Below the pieces are notes generated by a model. It ran no database searches, was not told where the DNA came from, and saw nothing but the letters and a program-made list of their open reading frames with translations. The position numbers and the translations under genes were made by a program. From positions 1,240,001-1,304,000 of the forward strand of contig CP064953.1 in the NCBI GenBank assembly GCA_015679245.1: a stretch of 64,000 nt of DNA, read 5' to 3'. This DNA is from Actinomycetaceae bacterium zg-1166. GTDB lineage: Bacteria; Actinomycetota; Actinomycetes; Actinomycetales; Actinomycetaceae. Within the stretch, counting starts at the first letter, position 1, and each line of letters opens with the position of its first letter. Positions 27,112-35,199 of this stretch are shown here, one piece after another.

Positions 27112-27150
27112 CCCCCCTTTGAGTTTCAGTACGGACAGGTCAGGCTGCCT
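27112..27150. repeat. 39 bp direct repeat, copy B
   Basis: This is the second copy of the sequence at 26252-26289, with an extra T in the T run and G for T at one position. On the minus strand it carries the last codons and TGA stop of the antirepressor C-terminal remnant, then about 28 bp of shared 3' sequence. Confidence 0.8.
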
Positions 27151-27371
27151 CCGCTCCGGACTCGGAGAAGAAAAGATCCACAAAGTATTGCTGTCCGCGA
27201 CCTGTAACCTTCGGAGTCTTATTCACCGTCACGTGCCCGTCAGAGTGAGTAACTGCCGTCTCCTTGATCTCGAAAAGGCCAAGTTCCATTGAGCGCTGCG
27301 TCGGTGTCGTGATTGTTCGCGATCATTTCGCTGACTATGTTGTTCGTCGGAAACAATGAATGCTCACTCAC
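27140..27371 (-). pseudogene. Phage antirepressor C-terminal (Ant-type) domain, frame-broken
   Basis: A GTG at 27371 with AAAGGAG seven bases upstream opens a frame reading SEHSLFPTNNIVSEMIANNHDT, which stops after 43 codons. From about 27316 the frame offset by one base reads PTQRSMELGLFEIKETAV and then SDGHVTVNKTPKVTG and GQQYFVDLFF, the typical C-terminal domain of phage Ant proteins, ending GAEAA-stop. A one-base insertion near CACGACACCG explains the break; programmed slippage is possible but unsupported. The GTG overlaps the stop of the upstream HTH gene as GTGA, so the two form one transcript. Confidence 0.65.
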
Positions 27372-27604
27372 GCTGCTTCTCCTTTCTTGTAATCGCGTTC
27401 CTCAGCCCGACGTGCAAACTCCGAAAACGGCAGTGTTACCATGTCGCAGATCTTGATCAGATCTTTGACTCGAAAATCCGTCCTCGTTGAGAGTCTGTTC
27501 TCGAAGGCCGTGCGACTCATTCCCAGCCCTTCAGCAGCTTTGTTGTGGCTGATCTTCTTTTTGCTCAGTTCGGCACGTACTTGACCTTCAATATCAACTT
27601 CCAT
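27368..27604 (-). CDS. Small XRE-like DNA-binding protein
   Basis: Protein of 78 residues with a helix-turn-helix in ISHNKAAEGLGMSRTAFENRLS and a short second helical part (LIKICDMVTLPFSEFARRAEE). The size and fold match Cro/excisionase-like regulators of mobile elements. It is divergent from the repressor-type gene at 27712, across a long symmetrical operator. It is translationally coupled by GTGA to the broken antirepressor-domain gene. It ends GEAA, like the two other small genes here that end in xAA before TGA. Confidence 0.7.
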   Translation of the reverse strand: MEVDIEGQVRAELSKKKISHNKAAEGLGMSRTAFENRLSTRTDFRVKDLIKICDMVTLPFSEFARRAEERDYKKGEAA

Positions 27605-27613
27605 CTCCCCTCC

Positions 27614-27664
27614 TGTCTGTATTTAACAACGATGCAATTATCATTATGTTGTTATTTACAGACA
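27614..27664. promoter_or_regulatory. 51 bp symmetrical operator between divergent HTH genes
   Basis: TGTCTGTATTTAACAAC (27614-27630) and GTTGTTATTTACAGACA (27648-27664) are 17 bp arms that match in inverse orientation at all but two central positions and are separated by 17 bp. The layout suggests binding of two dimers across the divergent promoters. Confidence 0.6.
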
Positions 27665-27711
27665 TTGTCAAGCTACTTGCGGCGCGTGCCCACCTCTGCA
27701 AACATTGTTTT

Positions 27712-28104
27712 ATGGGCAGAAAACCGCTGGATATCAGCAAATTAGAGCGTCAAATCATTGAAATTGTGATTGCCGCCACAAATCAAGATGGTGTGTCACT
27801 TCGCGAAGTTTCGCGCCGCTCAAGCATTGATAAAGCTCGTCTCTCAGCGGTATTTAATTTCAAGCGAGCCATTACCGTTACTGATCTAGAAAAGCTCTGT
27901 GTCGTCATTGACCGCAGAGTATCGTCAGTAGTCAAAGAGGCTGAGGAGTCTCTAGCCCAGTCCCCTACCCTCGAGTCTTACGACGCTGCTCACGAGCTTG
28001 CCCGTAAGATCGCCGCCAACCCGGATGCTTACGATCTTGCCGCCCGCCAACATGAGCCGGACCCATACGAAGGACTAGGCGAAGAAAACCAGGAAGAAAG
28101 ATAA
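27712..28104 (+). CDS. HTH repressor of the integrative element
   Basis: Protein of 130 residues with an N-terminal helix-turn-helix (VSLREVSRRSSIDKARLSAVFNFKR split across residues 30-55), then a helical linker, and the terminal segment LAARQHEPDPYEGLGEEN, typical of repressors encoded upstream of ImmA/IrrE proteases in actinobacterial elements. The start at 27712 gives the first conserved residues MGRKPLDIS; upstream in-frame codons overlap the operator. It precedes the RhuM gene by 2 bp and the protease by about 1.1 kb, so it is a likely target of the protease. That pairing is inferred. Confidence 0.7.
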   Translation: MGRKPLDISKLERQIIEIVIAATNQDGVSLREVSRRSSIDKARLSAVFNFKRAITVTDLEKLCVVIDRRVSSVVKEAEESLAQSPTLESYDAAHELARKIAANPDAYDLAARQHEPDPYEGLGEENQEER

Positions 28105-28106
28105 TT

Positions 28107-29117
28107 GTGAGTATGGATCCAGACAACACAGGTGAGATCATCCTCTACCAGTCCGATGGCGCAAACATCCCCGTCGAGGTTACCTACGGGAATGAAACTT
28201 TCTGGTTGACACAAAAGAGTATGAGTCAACTCTTCAATGTCAGCACGGCTGCCATTAACCAACACCTCAAGTCCATCTACGACACCCGTGAACTCACAGA
28301 AGAAGCAACTATTAAGAAAAACTTAATAGTTCGCACTGAGGGCACGCGCACTGTCCGTCGCGAACTCACCTTCTACAACCTCGACGCGATCATTGCAGTC
28401 GGCTACCGCGTCAACAGCATGCAAGCCACACGATTCCGCCAATGGACAACAGCAACCCTCCGCGAATACATCATCAAAGGCTTCGTCCTCAACGACGACA
28501 TGCTGAAAAACGGACGCCCATTCGGCGAGGACTACTTCGAGGAACTCCTCACCCGGATCCGTGACATTCGAGCTAGCGAACGTCGTTTCTACCAAAAAAT
28601 CACGGACATCTTTCAAGACATTTCGACAGACTACGACAGCTCCAGCCCGACAGCGAGGGAGTTCTACGCAACGGTACAAAACCGCTTTCATTACACTACA
28701 AGCGGGCACACTGCAGCAGAGATTATCCATCAACGCTCAGACGCTTCGGCACCGAACATGGGATTAACAACATGGAAAGGCGCACCAGAAGGACGCATCC
28801 ATTCAAGCGATGTGACTATTGCGAAAAACTATCTCAGCGAGGAAGAACTCACCAAGCTCAATAGGCTTGTGTCGGGATTCTTAGACGCCATTGAGCAACG
28901 GGTCGAAAACCGCATGACGACAACAATGGCTGAATGCGTGCAGGTCTGCGACCAGTACTTGGCATTTACTGGCAATCCCATACTCTCCGGTAAAGGCGCT
29001 ATGGCGAAGAAAACTGCCGACGCCAAGGCGAAGATGGAATTCAAAGAGTTTAATGATCGGCAGGATTCTGACTTTGATAAATTTGTCGGTCGTATCAAGC
29101 GCGAATCTGAAGACTGA
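28107..29117 (+). CDS. RhuM-family protein
   Basis: Protein of 336 residues of the RhuM family (PF13310), named after a Salmonella pathogenicity-island gene; its biochemical role is not established. Typical blocks are visible: GEIILYQSDG at the N terminus, VEVTYGNETFWLTQKSMSQLF, NLDAIIAVGYRVNS, and ATRFRQWTTATLREYIIKGF, followed by a C-terminal helical region and DYFEELLTRIRDIRASERRFYQK across residues 145-168. The GTG start is 2 bp after the repressor stop, so it is co-transcribed. It is intact despite the decay of the rest of the element. A DNA-binding Bro-N-like fold in the first half is likely. Confidence 0.85.
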   Translation: MSMDPDNTGEIILYQSDGANIPVEVTYGNETFWLTQKSMSQLFNVSTAAINQHLKSIYDTRELTEEATIKKNLIVRTEGTRTVRRELTFYNLDAIIAVGYRVNSMQATRFRQWTTATLREYIIKGFVLNDDMLKNGRPFGEDYFEELLTRIRDIRASERRFYQKITDIFQDISTDYDSSSPTAREFYATVQNRFHYTTSGHTAAEIIHQRSDASAPNMGLTTWKGAPEGRIHSSDVTIAKNYLSEEELTKLNRLVSGFLDAIEQRVENRMTTTMAECVQVCDQYLAFTGNPILSGKGAMAKKTADAKAKMEFKEFNDRQDSDFDKFVGRIKRESED

Positions 29118-29183
29118 TACTGCACTATTCAGAGACTGGTGAACCGCATAGGTTCATCTCGCACTTACCACTCGGCGATATTT

Positions 29184-29199
29184 TCGAACAATCGTTCGA
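29184..29199. promoter_or_regulatory. LexA (SOS) box overlapping the protease promoter
   Basis: TCGAACAATCGTTCGA matches the mycobacterial LexA consensus TCGAAC-N4-GTTCGA exactly. It overlaps a -35-like TTCGAT (29195-29200) that is followed after 18 bp by TATGCT (29219-29224), 6 nt before the protease GTG. LexA repression and DNA-damage induction of the protease gene are strongly suggested. Confidence 0.8.
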
Positions 29200-29230
29200 T
29201 TTTATCGCAAGTGGCCCTTATGCTGTGCTC

Positions 29231-29617
29231 GTGACCGAAGAACAGCTCATCACAGAACTCGAAAACAACAAAATACATGTCGCCTACCTGACATTCCCTA
29301 TGACAGGAGCGTATTTTCACGCAAAGAAACTCATCATCATCAACATCAAACAAGCGCCATCATGCCAACTCTCAGCCCTCGCCCATGAAGCCATACACGC
29401 CAAACACGGACACGACGGCCACCAAAGCGACGACATAGAACTGCGTGTCGAGGAAGAAGCAGCACAAATACTTATCTCCCCCACCGAATACGCGCTCGCT
29501 GAACAGCTATGCGGCCGCCATACAGCGCCCATCGCGGAAGAACTAGGGGTCTCGATCAAAATCCTCGAGGCATACCGGCGCATCCTAACTCGACTTAATC
29601 ACGTCAGCACATATTGA
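29231..29617 (+). CDS. ImmA/IrrE-type metallopeptidase
   Basis: Small zinc protease of 128 residues (PF06114). The motif HEAIHAKHG supplies HExxH, and the helix RVEEEAAQIL supplies the third ligand glutamate. In ICEBs1 the related ImmA cleaves the repressor ImmR to allow excision, and in Deinococcus IrrE cleaves DdrO. The GTG at 29231 fits a leaderless start 6 nt after TATGCT; a GTG two codons upstream is an alternative. A perfect LexA box covers its promoter. It lies convergent with the integrase, 15 bp away, and downstream of a candidate repressor and RhuM. Confidence 0.85.
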   Translation: MTEEQLITELENNKIHVAYLTFPMTGAYFHAKKLIIINIKQAPSCQLSALAHEAIHAKHGHDGHQSDDIELRVEEEAAQILISPTEYALAEQLCGRHTAPIAEELGVSIKILEAYRRILTRLNHVSTY

Positions 29618-29632
29618 CTTGTTAATACTTCG

Positions 29633-30739
29633 CTATTCAAGCCCTGTCATCTTGTCAATCAACACAGCATCCCTCTCACGAATCGCATGCTGATACCGCA
29701 TAACCGAACCAACAGACGAATGCCCCGCACGACTCATCAACTCAGCAAGCGTCGCACCAGCCTGCCCATACAACGTCATTCCAGAATGCCGCAAATCATG
29801 GAAGATCGAGGACTCCACACCAGCCTCACCACACGCCTTCTTCAACGCCGCAAGAAACTCACGCCCATCCATCGGCGCAAACTCCCCTAAACGCCTCGTA
29901 TAGAACAAGGCCTCCGGAGCTGCAGGCACATACCTATCAAGATGCTCCTCGATGATATCGGCAGCAAAATCCGGCAACGTCACCACACGCATCCCTGCTT
30001 GGCTCTTCGTCGGCCCAACAATCGTTTTACCAGTCACGTCACGCTTCGTCGTCGAGTCAACTGTCATACATGGATCATCCCAATCCCGACGTACCCGCAC
30101 ACACCTCACCCGAGCGCAACATCCCATATGCACCTAGCGTCAAAGCTGCACGACAATACGGGTCGCAATGCTCAATAATTGCCCTGAGTTCACTGTTGGA
30201 CCAAACAACCTGTTTACGAACGCGCCCACCGCCTTTCAAACGCTTCGGTGAGGAAAGCTCTTCAGTGATAAGTCCAGCCTCTCGCGCCGCATTCATACCT
30301 GTGACAAAAGCCCGGACAGCGTTACGCACTGACGTGTCACTCAAGCCGTCACGACGAAGCCTGAGAGCGAACCCTTCAATGTCTTCATTCTCGATCTCCA
30401 CTAGCTTTGTCTCCCCTCCAAAGAATGGGAGACACGCCCTTTCCATATCGATGAATAGGCTCGATAGGTCGAGGGTGAATAGTCAGAATTCTCGATGTGC
30501 GACAGCCAGCTAGATGCCCAATCTTGGAGAGTGGTTCCACGGGGTTCCACACTGTTTGTCAATTTTTCGCGCTTCCATGTGCCATCGAGGATCGCGGTCT
30601 GTTCGCGTGCGAGGTCGCCTTCGACCTCGCGTTTACGGGTACGTGTTGGAGTGTAGTAAGTCTTTCCTTTGTGCCGGTAGCGGCCGCGATATCGGTTTCC
30701 GCGCTTCTGTATTGTCCCGAAGAATCGTTGCTCTGCCAT
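29633..30739 (-). pseudogene. Tyrosine integrase with two frameshifts
   Basis: Three overlapping reading frames together make one phage-type tyrosine recombinase of about 370 residues. The N-terminal arm-binding part (MAEQRFFGTIQKRG to the YSPSTYRAY core-binding start) breaks near 30420; the middle part (EIENEDIEGFALRLRRDGLS to YGMLRSGEVCA, with the first catalytic Arg) breaks near 30110; the last part contains HDLRHSGMTLYGQ, GHSS and the nucleophile YQHA. All catalytic residues are still encoded, but in different frames, so the gene should be inactive. It lies next to the 3' end of ssrA, a well-known integration site. Sequencing error is the main alternative. Confidence 0.85.
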
Positions 30740-30858
30740 GGTTGGAACCCCTGTCAATTTTTCTCGTGGCACCCCGTCGTTTTGGAACCCCGTTTGGATC
30801 CCTTCTGAGCATACAAGGGCAAAACTTTAGGCGAAATAGGCACATTTTCGGGGTTCCA
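30541..30858. repeat. Four TGGAACCCC/GGGGTTCCA sites near the integrase start
   Basis: GGGGTTCCA occurs at 30541-30549 and 30850-30858, and its complement TGGAACCCC at 30743-30751 and 30783-30791. Four nine-base copies within 320 bp around the integrase start and the ssrA side look like arm-type integrase or excisionase sites. This is inferred from position and repetition. A short inverted repeat CGTTG-N6-CAACG lies between the last copy and ssrA. Confidence 0.4.
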
Positions 30859-30903
30859 ATCACCCACCACGAGATAGAAGAAAACGTTGATATACCAACG
30901 AAA

Positions 30904-30923
30904 AACCCCGCCGAAGCGGGGTT
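30904..30923 (-). terminator. ssrA terminator
   Basis: On the minus strand AACCCCGC-TTCG-GCGGGGTT forms an eight-base stem with a stable UUCG-type loop and continues into TTTTTCG. It lies immediately after the tmRNA 3' end. Confidence 0.9.
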
Positions 30924-30925
30924 CT

Positions 30926-31296
30926 TAGTGGAGATGGGGAGAATTGAACTCCCGTCCGACGATGCACGCCCAAGACTTCTCCGGGTGCAGTCTGCTAGGC
31001 GTTATTTTCGGCTGCAGCACTCACACAGACGAGGTGCTGACCAACTTAGCCGCGAGAAAGTCCCGAGCACACGCGCGGCTCGCGTGCTCAGCAGTGGCTT
31101 CCTAAAACGACGCCAGGAACTGAGGAGGAAGCGTCCTCAGGCTGACGGATTTCGGAGCTCGCTCAGGCGGCGAGGGCGAAATCGGTGCGCTTTTCAGTGG
31201 CACCTATTGGTTTGCAGAGAATCGTTATCGAGATGACTCTGCATCCTCGACCCGCTTCTCTTCGACACGCAATCGTCGTCGAAACCGATCATCCCC
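30926..31296 (-). ncRNA. ssrA: Transfer-messenger RNA (tmRNA)
   Basis: The 5' end GGGGATGATCGGTTTCGAC and the 3' T-arm GGGAGTTCAATTCTCCC are diagnostic. GGGGATG pairs with the 3' CATCTCC as acceptor stem, including one G-U pair. The tag reading frame ends ATEKRTDFALAA-stop, the usual actinobacterial degradation tag type. After the discriminator A the genome has CTA instead of CCA, so the 3' CCA must be added after transcription. tmRNA with SmpB rescues stalled ribosomes. smpB lies 142 bp upstream on the same strand. The element with the broken integrase abuts the 3' end. Confidence 0.95.
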
Positions 31297-31438
31297 TATG
31301 AAATTGTGCCCAAAGGCGCAGCGATTCTACCCGTTTTCACGTCTGAGAGTCAATACCCCTGTGGCAACCCTTAACTGGCTCTCGTCAACTTTCACAAGGA
31401 CGAGATCGCATACCTCTGCGGCAACTACTCAGCAAGGG

Positions 31439-31975
31439 TTATATGCGGGTTCGCCGCCTGGCTGCAGCCATCGCACGCTCTGCCTCACGGTTGGCTTCAC
31501 GGCGACGAAGAGTCTCGCGTTTATCCCATTCCTGTTTGCCTTGAGCCAGCGCAATCTCCACCTTAGCTCGCCCGCGGAGAAAGTAGAGTTCCAACGGAAC
31601 GATCGTATACCCCTTGGCGGCTACCTTCTGCGAGAGCTTGCGCAACTCCTCGCGATGGAGCAAAAGTTTTCTCTTTCGCGTAGGTGCATGGTTTGTCCAC
31701 GTTCCCATCGCATAGATCGGGATATTGGCACCCTGGAGCCACCCCTCACCATTGCGGTCAATCTCTACCCAGGAATCTACAAGGGAGGCACGCCCCATGC
31801 GCAGTGCCTTCACTTCTGTTCCTGTGAGGGAAAGACCCGCCTCGAAGGTATCCTCAATGGTATAGTCGTGGCGCGCCTTCTTATTGCGTGCAATCACATG
31901 TTTTGCGTCGGAGGCTTCCTTTGCCTTCTGCGCCTGCGTGAGCTTCTTCTGCCCCGCGCCCTTCTTTTGTGCCAT
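31439..31975 (-). CDS. smpB: SsrA-binding protein
   Basis: Small basic OB-fold protein of 178 residues that binds the tRNA-like domain of tmRNA and brings it to stalled ribosomes. Conserved cores are [22 protein letters not shown], split by the usual helix, then [26 protein letters not shown] and [12 protein letters not shown]. The N-terminal 25 residues form a Lys/Gln/Ala-rich extension beyond the usual 160-residue length. A start at 31975 has an excellent AAAGGAGG. It directly precedes ssrA, a common pairing. Confidence 0.97.
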   Translation of the reverse strand: MAQKKGAGQKKLTQAQKAKEASDAKHVIARNKKARHDYTIEDTFEAGLSLTGTEVKALRMGRASLVDSWVEIDRNGEGWLQGANIPIYAMGTWTNHAPTRKRKLLLHREELRKLSQKVAAKGYTIVPLELYFLRGRAKVEIALAQGKQEWDKRETLRRREANREAERAMAAARRRTRI

Positions 31976-32123
31976 GAGAAAACCTCCTTTACGTGCTCGG
32001 AATGCGCAACTCGTCATTCTACACGAGGAAGAAGCCTTCAGAACTAGGATTCATCGCTCCTACTAGGATGCCTAGCTACATACTTATCCAGAGCTACTAG
32101 CGCAGAGCGTGATGTCACACAAG

Positions 32124-33422
32124 CTAGTTTCGGCGCGTAAAGCCTGGAAGCGTCATCGGATCAATCGTCTTGCCGTCACGCCAGACTTCCATATGCACGT
32201 GGCAGCCCGTCACCATACCTGTCTGCCCTGTCCAGCCTATGACATCTCCCTGCTTCACTTGCTGACCCACACGCACGTTGAATCCTGACATATGGTTTGT
32301 CACTACTACCCAGGACGAACCATCGACCACGCCGAGGTTAATATACACCTGGTTACCATGCGTGGAATTTCCGGGAGCTGGAATCACGCGCGCAATCGTG
32401 CCATCAGCCGGCGCAACCTGTGCTTGGCCACAAGGCGAACGCAAATCTACCCCACTGTGCATCCAATATCCACCGAAGGGATATTCGCGCATACCGTAAG
32501 GTGAGGTTACATAGAGCGGAGCCGGAACAACGGGGATAAGCCAGCCTCCTCCGCCAGTATTCGCGGCAGGCCTACTAGCACTAGCCTGGTTACGCTTCGC
32601 TGCATTCTCCTCATCAATCTGAGCGATAGCGGCCTTCGTTTTGTCTATTGCACTCTGCAAGCCTGAGATACTGGCCTGGAATTCCGACTTTTTCGATTCG
32701 AGAGCCGCACTCTGGCTCTCAAAATTTGCTTGGAGATTGGCGAGGCTTTGGGCTTTGGCCAAGGCCTCGCTTTCCTTAGCTTCCTTCTGAACCACGAGTT
32801 CGTCGGCCTGCTTTTTCAGCTCCTCAATCTGAGCTTTGACATCGTGCTGACGAGCTTCACGGGTACGGTTCTGTGCCGTCTGTTGACTGACCTTTGTCAA
32901 TGTCGCCGTCTGCGTGCGGGTGAGAGCTGCGGCGGCGGCATAGGAGTGGAAGAACTCTTCACTTGAAGAGGCACCCATGAGCAGATCGAGCGTGCTCGGC
33001 ACATTCTCACCGCGATAATGCGAACGCGCAAGTGCTCCAAGGTTCGAGCGGGTCTGCCCCAGCTCCTCTTCCCCTTGCACGATCGAATCCTCAATCTTTG
33101 CCAGTTCTCCACTGGCTGTTTCAAGCTGAGAAGCCACGTGAGCCTGCCCGCGCTCTGCTTCGGCGAGTTCATTCTTTGCCGCATCAAGTTCAGCCTGAGC
33201 CACAGGGATCTGCGCTTTCGTCGCCTCAAGCTGGAGATAGATGTTCTGAAGGTTCGTATCCACGCCCTCAAGTTGGGACTGTGCTGACTCAAGTTGGGAC
33301 TGCTGTTGCTTCTGCTTTTCCACAAGATCCGAGCGGTCGTCGGCATTGGCACCCGTAGCGGCGAAGGCGCCAAGCACAAGCGCACCTGTAAGGATGATAC
33401 GGAGTCTCTTCGAAGCTCTCAT
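32124..33422 (-). CDS. M23 peptidoglycan endopeptidase with N-terminal coiled coil
   Basis: Exported murein hydrolase of 432 residues. The signal peptide (1-27, ending GANA) is followed by a long coiled coil (about 30-280, with a non-helical hinge around SHYRGENVPSTLDLLMG) and a LytM/M23 domain with zinc ligands His322, Asp326, His408 and His410 (HSGVDL and CHVHMEV). This is the PcsB/EnvC-like architecture of hydrolases activated by the FtsE-FtsX complex. The ftsX and ftsE genes lie directly upstream in the same direction, so it is probably their partner in septal peptidoglycan splitting. Confidence 0.92.
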   Translation of the reverse strand: MRASKRLRIILTGALVLGAFAATGANADDRSDLVEKQKQQQSQLESAQSQLEGVDTNLQNIYLQLEATKAQIPVAQAELDAAKNELAEAERGQAHVASQLETASGELAKIEDSIVQGEEELGQTRSNLGALARSHYRGENVPSTLDLLMGASSSEEFFHSYAAAAALTRTQTATLTKVSQQTAQNRTREARQHDVKAQIEELKKQADELVVQKEAKESEALAKAQSLANLQANFESQSAALESKKSEFQASISGLQSAIDKTKAAIAQIDEENAAKRNQASASRPAANTGGGGWLIPVVPAPLYVTSPYGMREYPFGGYWMHSGVDLRSPCGQAQVAPADGTIARVIPAPGNSTHGNQVYINLGVVDGSSWVVVTNHMSGFNVRVGQQVKQGDVIGWTGQTGMVTGCHVHMEVWRDGKTIDPMTLPGFTRRN

Positions 33423-33501
33423 CTCTAACCAGATCCTTTCTCAAGCCAGTCCGAATCGTTGATAGCCTTTGAACTCACGTCGCAGGCAAGACGCTTGCCT
33501 A

Positions 33502-34416
33502 CTACACGCGGGCGTAGCGGCGCAGAGTCACCCATGAAGCAAAGGCTGCTACCACCACCGAACCAATCACAAGGAGAGGCGCAAGCCGCCATACGTCACC
33601 AGTATCGATGATGCGCATCCATGAGAGGGAACTACCGAGCCAGTCGGAGATAAAGTAACGTACCGTGATCCACAGTCCAGCTATAGAGAGCAGCGAACCG
33701 AGGAGTGCGGAGAGTACACCTTCGAGGATGAAGGGAAGTTCAATGAAGAAATTCGACGCACCCACATAACGCATGATTTCCGTCTCGTTGCGGCGCGACA
33801 TCGCAGAAAGACGAATCGTCGTCGGCATCAGCAGCAGCGCCGTGAGAATCATGACAGCTGCGAGTACACCCGAGAGCATCGTGAACTTATTGAGGATGTT
33901 AAAGAGAGGTTCGAGCTGATCGCGCTGATCGTTGACTTCTTCCACCCCCGGACGTCCCGTAAGAGCATCTGTGACAACTTCGTACTTCTCCGGATCCACG
34001 AGTTTGATGCGGTAGGAAACTTGCATCTGCTCAGCCGTAACAGCATTCACCCAGGCGGTATCAGCCATCACAGACCTGAAATTCTCCAGAGCGTCTTCCT
34101 TCGATTCAAAGGTAGTGGATTCGATGAGCGGGGCAAGCTCACTCGACTTGAGATAGGTGGCAATATCGTCAATCTGTTGCTGTGTGGCCTCGCCATCGGC
34201 ACATTGAGGACTCGTAGAGTTCGAGGGGCACATGTACGCCGAGATCTCAACGTTTTCGTACCATTGTGTCTTAAAGTTGCCCACCTGGTGCTGGAGGAGT
34301 GCACCAGCGCCAACGAAGAGCAGAGAAACAAAGGTAACGAGAGCTACTGAGGCTGCCATCGCCTTGTTAGAAAAGAGGCCACGGAGTGTCTGAGAAAGAA
34401 TAAATCGGAATCGCAT
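33502..34416 (-). CDS. ftsX: Cell division protein FtsX
   Basis: Permease-like membrane protein of 304 residues with four membrane segments: one near 20-45 and three in the last 130 residues. The extracellular loop between the first and second segments (about 46-165) contains the paired cysteines in MCPSNSTSPQC. FtsX does not transport; it transmits ATP-driven movement of FtsE to periplasmic or wall hydrolases. Its ATG overlaps the ftsE stop as TAATG, and the M23 hydrolase gene follows after 79 bp. Confidence 0.95.
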   Translation of the reverse strand: MRFRFILSQTLRGLFSNKAMAASVALVTFVSLLFVGAGALLQHQVGNFKTQWYENVEISAYMCPSNSTSPQCADGEATQQQIDDIATYLKSSELAPLIESTTFESKEDALENFRSVMADTAWVNAVTAEQMQVSYRIKLVDPEKYEVVTDALTGRPGVEEVNDQRDQLEPLFNILNKFTMLSGVLAAVMILTALLLMPTTIRLSAMSRRNETEIMRYVGASNFFIELPFILEGVLSALLGSLLSIAGLWITVRYFISDWLGSSLSWMRIIDTGDVWRLAPLLVIGSVVVAAFASWVTLRRYARV

Positions 34417-35108
34417 TAGAGCTGGCCACCTCCGTAGACACCACGAGCCTGATCGCGCACCACAATGCCTTCTTTCAGTTCGATCACACGCTTGCGCATC
34501 TGATTGACGATCGACTGATCGTGAGTTGCCATAACCACCGTTGTTCCCGTGCGGTTAATTCGATCAAGTAGGCGCATGATAGACAGCCCCGTCTCAAAGT
34601 CGAGGTTTCCAGTGGGTTCATCGGCCAAAAGAATTTGTGGGCGATTCACCATCGCACGCGCAATTGCAACTCGCTGACGCTCACCACCAGAAAGTTCCGT
34701 CATCCTGCGTTTTTCTTTGCCGTCAAGACCGACCATCGAGAGAACCTCGGGAACCTCGGTCTTAATGCGGTGGCGCGGAGCACCGATCACTTGGAGGGCA
34801 AGTGCCACGTTGGCGTAGACATCCATCGTCCCCAAGAGGCGGAAATCTTGGAACACTGTCCCAATTTGACGACGAAGGAGCGGCACTCGCCGAGCCGAGA
34901 CGGAGGAAAGATCCTTGCCCAGGACATGCACATGACCTGATGTGGGGCGCTCCTCAGCGAGGATAAGAGAGAGCATCGTGGACTTTCCTGAGCCCGAAGG
35001 ACCCACCAGAAAGACGAATTCACCTCGTTCGACGTCGATGCTCACCGAGTCGAGCGCCGGTCGGGCACCCTTCTGGTACAGCTTCGTCACGTTATCAAAT
35101 GTGATCAT
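34416..35108 (-). CDS. ftsE: Cell division ATP-binding protein FtsE
   Basis: ABC-type ATPase of 230 residues with Walker [10 protein letters not shown], signature [14 protein letters not shown], Walker [13 protein letters not shown] and the ATHD switch, all in the order typical of FtsE. It powers FtsX at the division septum. The start at 35108 ([11 protein letters not shown]) has GGTGAG upstream; a longer in-frame extension would add residues not found in the family. It is the first gene of the ftsE-ftsX-hydrolase unit. The family is usually near 220-230 residues. Confidence 0.96.
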   Translation of the reverse strand: MITFDNVTKLYQKGARPALDSVSIDVERGEFVFLVGPSGSGKSTMLSLILAEERPTSGHVHVLGKDLSSVSARRVPLLRRQIGTVFQDFRLLGTMDVYANVALALQVIGAPRHRIKTEVPEVLSMVGLDGKEKRRMTELSGGERQRVAIARAMVNRPQILLADEPTGNLDFETGLSIMRLLDRINRTGTTVVMATHDQSIVNQMRKRVIELKEGIVVRDQARGVYGGGQL

Positions 35109-35199
35109 TAACTTCTCACCTGATCGGTTGGCATGGTCGCATTGAGCATACGACCCTGACCTGGAAATGAACATGTGGCGCGCCGTAACAAAATGTTAT

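Noticed and set aside
26252-27150. CRISPR-like repeats
   Set aside because: Only two copies 860 bp apart with genes between them; there is no regular spacer structure.
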